Positions 60,668 to 64,000 of a stretch of DNA of 64,000 nucleotides are shown in pieces (the first letter of the stretch is position 1; every line of letters starts with the position of its first letter). The DNA is from JAZDCZ01 sp046757925 (GTDB lineage: Bacteria; Gemmatimonadota; Gemmatimonadetes; Gemmatimonadales; GWC2-71-9): the NCBI GenBank assembly GCA_046757925.1, contig JBHHZE010000002.1, forward strand, positions 1 to 64,000, read 5' to 3'. The position numbers and the translations under genes were made by a program. Under the pieces are notes generated by a model that had not been told where the DNA came from, did not search any database, and saw nothing but the letters and a program-made list of their open reading frames with translations.

Positions 60668-61544
60668 GTTGCGTCGTTTGAGATCGATCTGCCTGACAGT
60701 TGGGCTGGTTTGCCCAGCGGTTGCGGCCAGTCAAGTACCTGAGGCCCTTCGCTTTAGGCCTGCGGAAAGCTCTCTGATCCACACGGTTTTGCGCTCCGAG
60801 ATCGAGATGAGCGTGATCACGCCGGATGGATCGGACACGGTGCGTGTAGTAGCGACTAGACTGGAAAGTCTGACTGAAGAGATCACCGCAGTAGCGGGCG
60901 ATCGGTATTCTGTCAGATTGACCTACGATTCGGTCCGGGCCCGTCTCCGACCTGCCGGAGGGACGTGGAAAATCCTCGATCCCGGTCCCAGGGAGGAAGC
61001 TACGGTCCGCGTCGTGCTGGGCCCCACGATGCAGGTACTGGCCTCTGCCGAGTACATCGACCAACCCAATGTAAATGTTTCCGATTCCGAAGCCCTGCGG
61101 GGAATGGCGGGCGGGTTCCAATTATCCCTGCCCGATACTCTGGTTGCGGTCGGGGGGTCGTGGACGGCGGAACTCAAGTATCCGATCACTGTCCTGGCGA
61201 GCGTGGCCGGCGATCTGGGAGTACCCAACACCGGAGAACTGATGTCGCTGGCCACGGTGACGCTCGACAGCGTGACTGCTCGCGGTACCGACCGACTGAG
61301 TTACATGACCGTGCGCGGCCGATTTCATCCCACTAGGATCGAGTCTTCGGCACAGGACGCCGGCGTTGCCGATGTGGCCGGTTCTCTGGTAGCGACGCTC
61401 ATTTGGTCGTCCGGTTGGAACGCATATGTGTCGGGCGGGGTCCGCATGGTGATCAATCTGGTGACGTATAACGACACCAACGACAAAGACGTGACGTCAC
61501 GGCTGCGGTTTGAGATCGCGACGCAGTTTCAGCTTCGGGCCTAG
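60657..61544 (+). CDS. Exported protein of unknown function (paralog A)
   Basis: 295 aa from ATG 60657, overlapping the herA 3' end by 11 bp. Signal peptide (LRSICLTVGLVCPAVAASQ). Mature part is beta-rich: LTYDSVRARLRPAGGTWK, SLPDTLVAVGGSWTAEL, ATLIWSSGWNAYVSGGVRM and a final FEIATQFQLR strand. The same landmarks recur in the next gene. No family recognised. It interrupts what would otherwise be a repair operon. Confidence 0.75.
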   Translation: MFPELRRLRSICLTVGLVCPAVAASQVPEALRFRPAESSLIHTVLRSEIEMSVITPDGSDTVRVVATRLESLTEEITAVAGDRYSVRLTYDSVRARLRPAGGTWKILDPGPREEATVRVVLGPTMQVLASAEYIDQPNVNVSDSEALRGMAGGFQLSLPDTLVAVGGSWTAELKYPITVLASVAGDLGVPNTGELMSLATVTLDSVTARGTDRLSYMTVRGRFHPTRIESSAQDAGVADVAGSLVATLIWSSGWNAYVSGGVRMVINLVTYNDTNDKDVTSRLRFEIATQFQLRA

Positions 61545-61547
61545 CTC

Positions 61548-62384
61548 TTGTTCAGGCTCGTAAAGGTCTGGCTGTTGCTGCAGATGGTTCCCGGTGTAGT
61601 CTCGGGCCAGGGCGCACTGTTGCTTCGTCGCAGGCTCGACCTGAACGCCACGGTGCATACGGCGTTTCAAACGGTGACGCGGGTAACGTCGAGTTCGGGC
61701 CGTTACACCGAGAGCGCGGACCTGGGAGCCATGCGATGGATCGAGACCACTGATGGAGGGGGCAATGAGGTCCTTCACCTCACATATGATTCGGTACGAG
61801 TGCGAACCAGAGATCACGGTGGCTCCTGGAGGGGCTTGGCGATCACGGACGTGGATACAGCCTGGGTTCAGATCCACATGGACGACCGCATGCGGGTAAA
61901 GCGGGTTCTCGTAGGTGGGGAATTGGCGGGGGTCACCAAGCTTCTACCTGTATTGACGGGCCTCCCGCACTTGGTGCTTCCTGAACGGGAGCTGGCGGTG
62001 GGTGACAGGTGGTTGAGTGAAACGGAGATCGCAGTCACGGGCCCGGGTATTGAAGGCGCCACCGGCCGGCCGGGCATACTTGGCCGTGCCGAGCTCAAAT
62101 TGGATAGCATAGTGGCACGCAGCAGCGACACGCTCGGGTTCATTACGGTGGTTGGGCATGTCGGACCCACGACACTCGTCAGCGTCGGTAGGGCGGGCGC
62201 CAAGGTCGTGGCGTCTGGAGCGGTCAGGGGAGGTCTAGTGTGGTCGACGGGATGGGGTTTGTTCGTGAGCGGTGCGATCCAAACTCGGCTCGAGATGACC
62301 CGAGGGACGAAGGGAGCCTCGGGTGATGGGGATGGAGATTCTCTAGTGATGGAAAAGACCACACGTTATCAAGTTCGACCATAA
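61548..62384 (+). CDS. Exported protein of unknown function (paralog B)
   Basis: 278 aa from TTG 61548, 3 bp after paralog A. Signal-like N-terminus (VWLLLQMVPGVVSGQ). Shares with paralog A the order LTYDSVRVRTRDHGGSW, ERELAVGDRWLSE, LVWSTGWGLFVSGAIQ and a C-terminal TTRYQVRP strand, so the two arose by tandem duplication. Five bases separate it from the Mre11-like gene. TTG start with no strong ribosome site; translation is probably coupled. Confidence 0.72.
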   Translation: MFRLVKVWLLLQMVPGVVSGQGALLLRRRLDLNATVHTAFQTVTRVTSSSGRYTESADLGAMRWIETTDGGGNEVLHLTYDSVRVRTRDHGGSWRGLAITDVDTAWVQIHMDDRMRVKRVLVGGELAGVTKLLPVLTGLPHLVLPERELAVGDRWLSETEIAVTGPGIEGATGRPGILGRAELKLDSIVARSSDTLGFITVVGHVGPTTLVSVGRAGAKVVASGAVRGGLVWSTGWGLFVSGAIQTRLEMTRGTKGASGDGDGDSLVMEKTTRYQVRP

Positions 62385-62388
62385 CACC

Positions 62389-63579
62389 TTGAAGCTCGCT
62401 CACCTCGCTGATATTCATCTCGGGTTCAGGCAGTACTACCGTCAGACACCCGCGGGCATAAACCAACGAGAGGCCGATGTAGCCAACGCCTTCAGGAGAG
62501 CCATCGACGACGTCGTGTCTGCCCGGCCCGACCTGGTGCTAATCGCGGGTGATTTTTTTCATTCTGTGCGGCCCACGAACCAGGCGATCATCCACGCCTT
62601 CAGCCAACTTGGCAGACTGAGGACAGATCTTCCCGGGGCGCCCGTGGTCATCATCGCCGGCGATCACGACACTCCCAGGTCGGTCGAGACAGGATCCATC
62701 CTCAAGCTCTTCGAAGCCATCGGTGGTGTCCATGTAGTCTCGGAGTCTGTCAAAGAAATTGCGTTCGAGGAACTCGACCTCGCCGTCACGTGCGTTCCCT
62801 TCGTGACCCATTTGACGGGCTCTCTGCATGTTCTTGAGCCGGAACGCCAAGGTGCGAAACTGCGAGTACTGGTCACGCACGCGGAGATCGCCGGCGTTCT
62901 GCCGTCCGAACGGTCGGCGGCGGAGTATGGAGGAGTCGTGATTGAACCCGGCGCCCTGCACGCCGAGAGTTGGGACTACGTTGCCTTGGGCCACTATCAC
63001 GTGGCCCATCGAGTCCGCAAGAACGCCTGGTATTCGGGCGCGTTGGAGCATGTTACACGCAATCCTTGGGGTGAACTCAAGGACGAGGCACGAGAGGGTC
63101 GGCAGGGGCAGAAGGGCTGGCTGCTGGTCACCCTGGGTGCCGAATTGCGTGTCGAATTCCAACCGATAACTATGGAGCGCCAGTACATAGACCTGGAGCC
63201 GATTCATGGCGCCGGGCTTACTGCAGGACAACTCGACCGACTGATAGCCGAACGCATAGAGGGTGTGTCGTGCGGCATCACCGGTCAGATCGTGAGGCAG
63301 GTTGTTTGGGATGTTCCGCGGGCGATTGTCCGCGATCTCGATCACGCAAGAATCCGCGACTTCAAATCGAAGGCCTTGCATTTCAATCTGGATATACGGC
63401 GACCGATGCCCGAGCGGGTGGTAGGGATTGGGACGCCAAATGGTAGACAGACGCTGGCGGAATTAGTGGCGGACTACCTGGCTCGTCGCGACATGCCGTC
63501 GAAAGCCGAGTCGAAACGACTCGTCGGGCTGGGGACCAAGTACATGAAAGCTGTTGAGCAGGATTTTCTAGAGGAATAG
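62389..63579 (+). CDS. sbcD: Mre11/SbcD-like DNA repair exonuclease
   Basis: 396 aa metallophosphoesterase. Motif I DIHLG (Asp8, His10), motif II GDFFH (Asp55), motif III reads GDHD (91-94) in place of the usual GNHD, then a VTHAE motif and GHYHVAH. The C-terminal region resembles the Mre11 capping domain and ends in a helical Rad50-binding-like tail. TTG start at 62389 follows paralog B by 4 bp; the next gene begins right at its stop, as for sbcD-sbcC/mre11-rad50 pairs. Confidence 0.88.
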   Translation: MKLAHLADIHLGFRQYYRQTPAGINQREADVANAFRRAIDDVVSARPDLVLIAGDFFHSVRPTNQAIIHAFSQLGRLRTDLPGAPVVIIAGDHDTPRSVETGSILKLFEAIGGVHVVSESVKEIAFEELDLAVTCVPFVTHLTGSLHVLEPERQGAKLRVLVTHAEIAGVLPSERSAAEYGGVVIEPGALHAESWDYVALGHYHVAHRVRKNAWYSGALEHVTRNPWGELKDEAREGRQGQKGWLLVTLGAELRVEFQPITMERQYIDLEPIHGAGLTAGQLDRLIAERIEGVSCGITGQIVRQVVWDVPRAIVRDLDHARIRDFKSKALHFNLDIRRPMPERVVGIGTPNGRQTLAELVADYLARRDMPSKAESKRLVGLGTKYMKAVEQDFLEE

Positions 63580-64000
63580 GTGCGACTCCACAGGGTAAAA
63601 CTGGTCAATTTTCGGCAGCATGCTGATACCGAAATCGTGCTGGGGCCGGGGATCACAGCGGTTGTCGGACCCAACGGAGCCGGCAAGTCGACATTGCTGG
63701 AAGCCATTGCGTGGGCCTTCTACGGCAACCAAGCGGCTCGGGGCAGTCGCGACACGATTCGAAGAATCAATGCACCGGCGCGCTCGAAGGTTCAGGTGGA
63801 GGTGGACTTTGCGCTGGGTTCCCATGAATTTCACGTGGTGCGCGGTGTCTACAACGCCGAGCTGTTTCAGGACGGGCAACGCGAGGCAATAGCGAATAGC
63901 CAGCAAGAGGTCACCAGAGGAATCACTCGTGTGCTGGGGATGACACACGACGAATTCTTCAACACGTACTTCACCGGTCAGAAGGAGTTGGCCGTCATGG
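63580..64000 (+). CDS. sbcC: Rad50/SbcC-like SMC ATPase, N-terminal part (cut by the window edge)
   Basis: The first 140 codons of a Rad50/SbcC protein, GTG start at 63580 immediately after the sbcD stop. It begins RLHRVKLVNFRQHADTEIVL, has Walker A VVGPNGAGKSTLLEAI, AWAFYGN, and the Q-loop region FNTYFTGQKELAVM, all diagnostic. The coiled coil and C-terminal Walker B lie beyond base 64000. Together with sbcD it forms a DNA-end-processing complex. Confidence 0.92.
   Translation, partial: MRLHRVKLVNFRQHADTEIVLGPGITAVVGPNGAGKSTLLEAIAWAFYGNQAARGSRDTIRRINAPARSKVQVEVDFALGSHEFHVVRGVYNAELFQDGQREAIANSQQEVTRGITRVLGMTHDEFFNTYFTGQKELAVM

Noticed and set aside
1..64000. Mobile elements, prophage, toxin-antitoxin or defence islands
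   Set aside because: No transposase, integrase, phage structural gene, restriction enzyme or cas gene could be recognised. The HerA-NurA pair was considered as a defence system, but its linkage to Mre11-Rad50 favours DNA repair.

Overview
The window looks like a chromosomal segment of a diderm (Gram-negative) bacterium, GC-rich with frequent GTG and TTG starts. It carries an Mla-type lipid transporter, a Kdo transferase (WaaA), lipoproteins and outer-membrane barrels. The short, lysine/arginine-rich sigma factor and the overall gene mix remind me of Gemmatimonadota. That is recognition by eye, not a tree, so treat the phylum as a moderate-confidence inference. I saw no insertion sequence, prophage, integrase or CRISPR array. 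Nearly all genes are housekeeping or envelope genes packed in operons with 4-base ATGA overlaps.

Layout, left: two tRNAs (Gly-GCC, Ala-GGC) read leftward, with a 10-bp tandem repeat between them. Then come a sigma-70 factor, mlaE-mlaF-mlaD-nudix, a degenerate response regulator, and an F1-only ATP synthase cluster (atpA-G-D-C) preceded by a perfect CRP-like palindrome. An outer-membrane protein, waaA (leftward), a CPBP membrane protease, and a leftward envelope group (M23 peptidase, putative lipoprotein, DsbA-like) follow. Next is the leftward operon dnaE-accA-ricT-metG.

Middle: a zinc-peptidase lipoprotein coupled to a PorV-like barrel; glutamate dehydrogenase; an M20 dipeptidase; and a complete leftward lipoate/pyruvate dehydrogenase operon (lipA-pdhA-pdhB-pdhC-lpdA-membrane protein-lipB). 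Then thiO, a DUF3108 protein with a glycosyltransferase, several unknown proteins, and a small operon of an FmdB zinc ribbon, a PspA-like coiled coil and a possible RemA-like protein. A long leftward run tdk-coaE-gcvH-gcvP-lipM-dppA-B-C-D-F joins glycine cleavage, a second octanoyltransferase and a peptide ABC importer.

Right: hup, then a degenerate DEAD-box-like protein that keeps a DbpA-type RNA-binding domain. After it comes the most striking gene, a GrdB/PrdB-family selenoprotein at 53923..54720. An in-frame TGA (54439..54441) interrupts it in a U-P-T-C motif and is followed by a plausible bacterial SECIS hairpin. A P1-family peptidase, an aminotransferase and an O-methyltransferase follow. 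The window ends in a set resembling the archaeal DNA-end-resection module: NurA-like nuclease, HerA-like ATPase, two exported paralogs, Mre11/SbcD-like nuclease and the start of Rad50/SbcC, which runs off the edge.

All functions are read from motifs and family knowledge. No database search, folding or alignment program was run.
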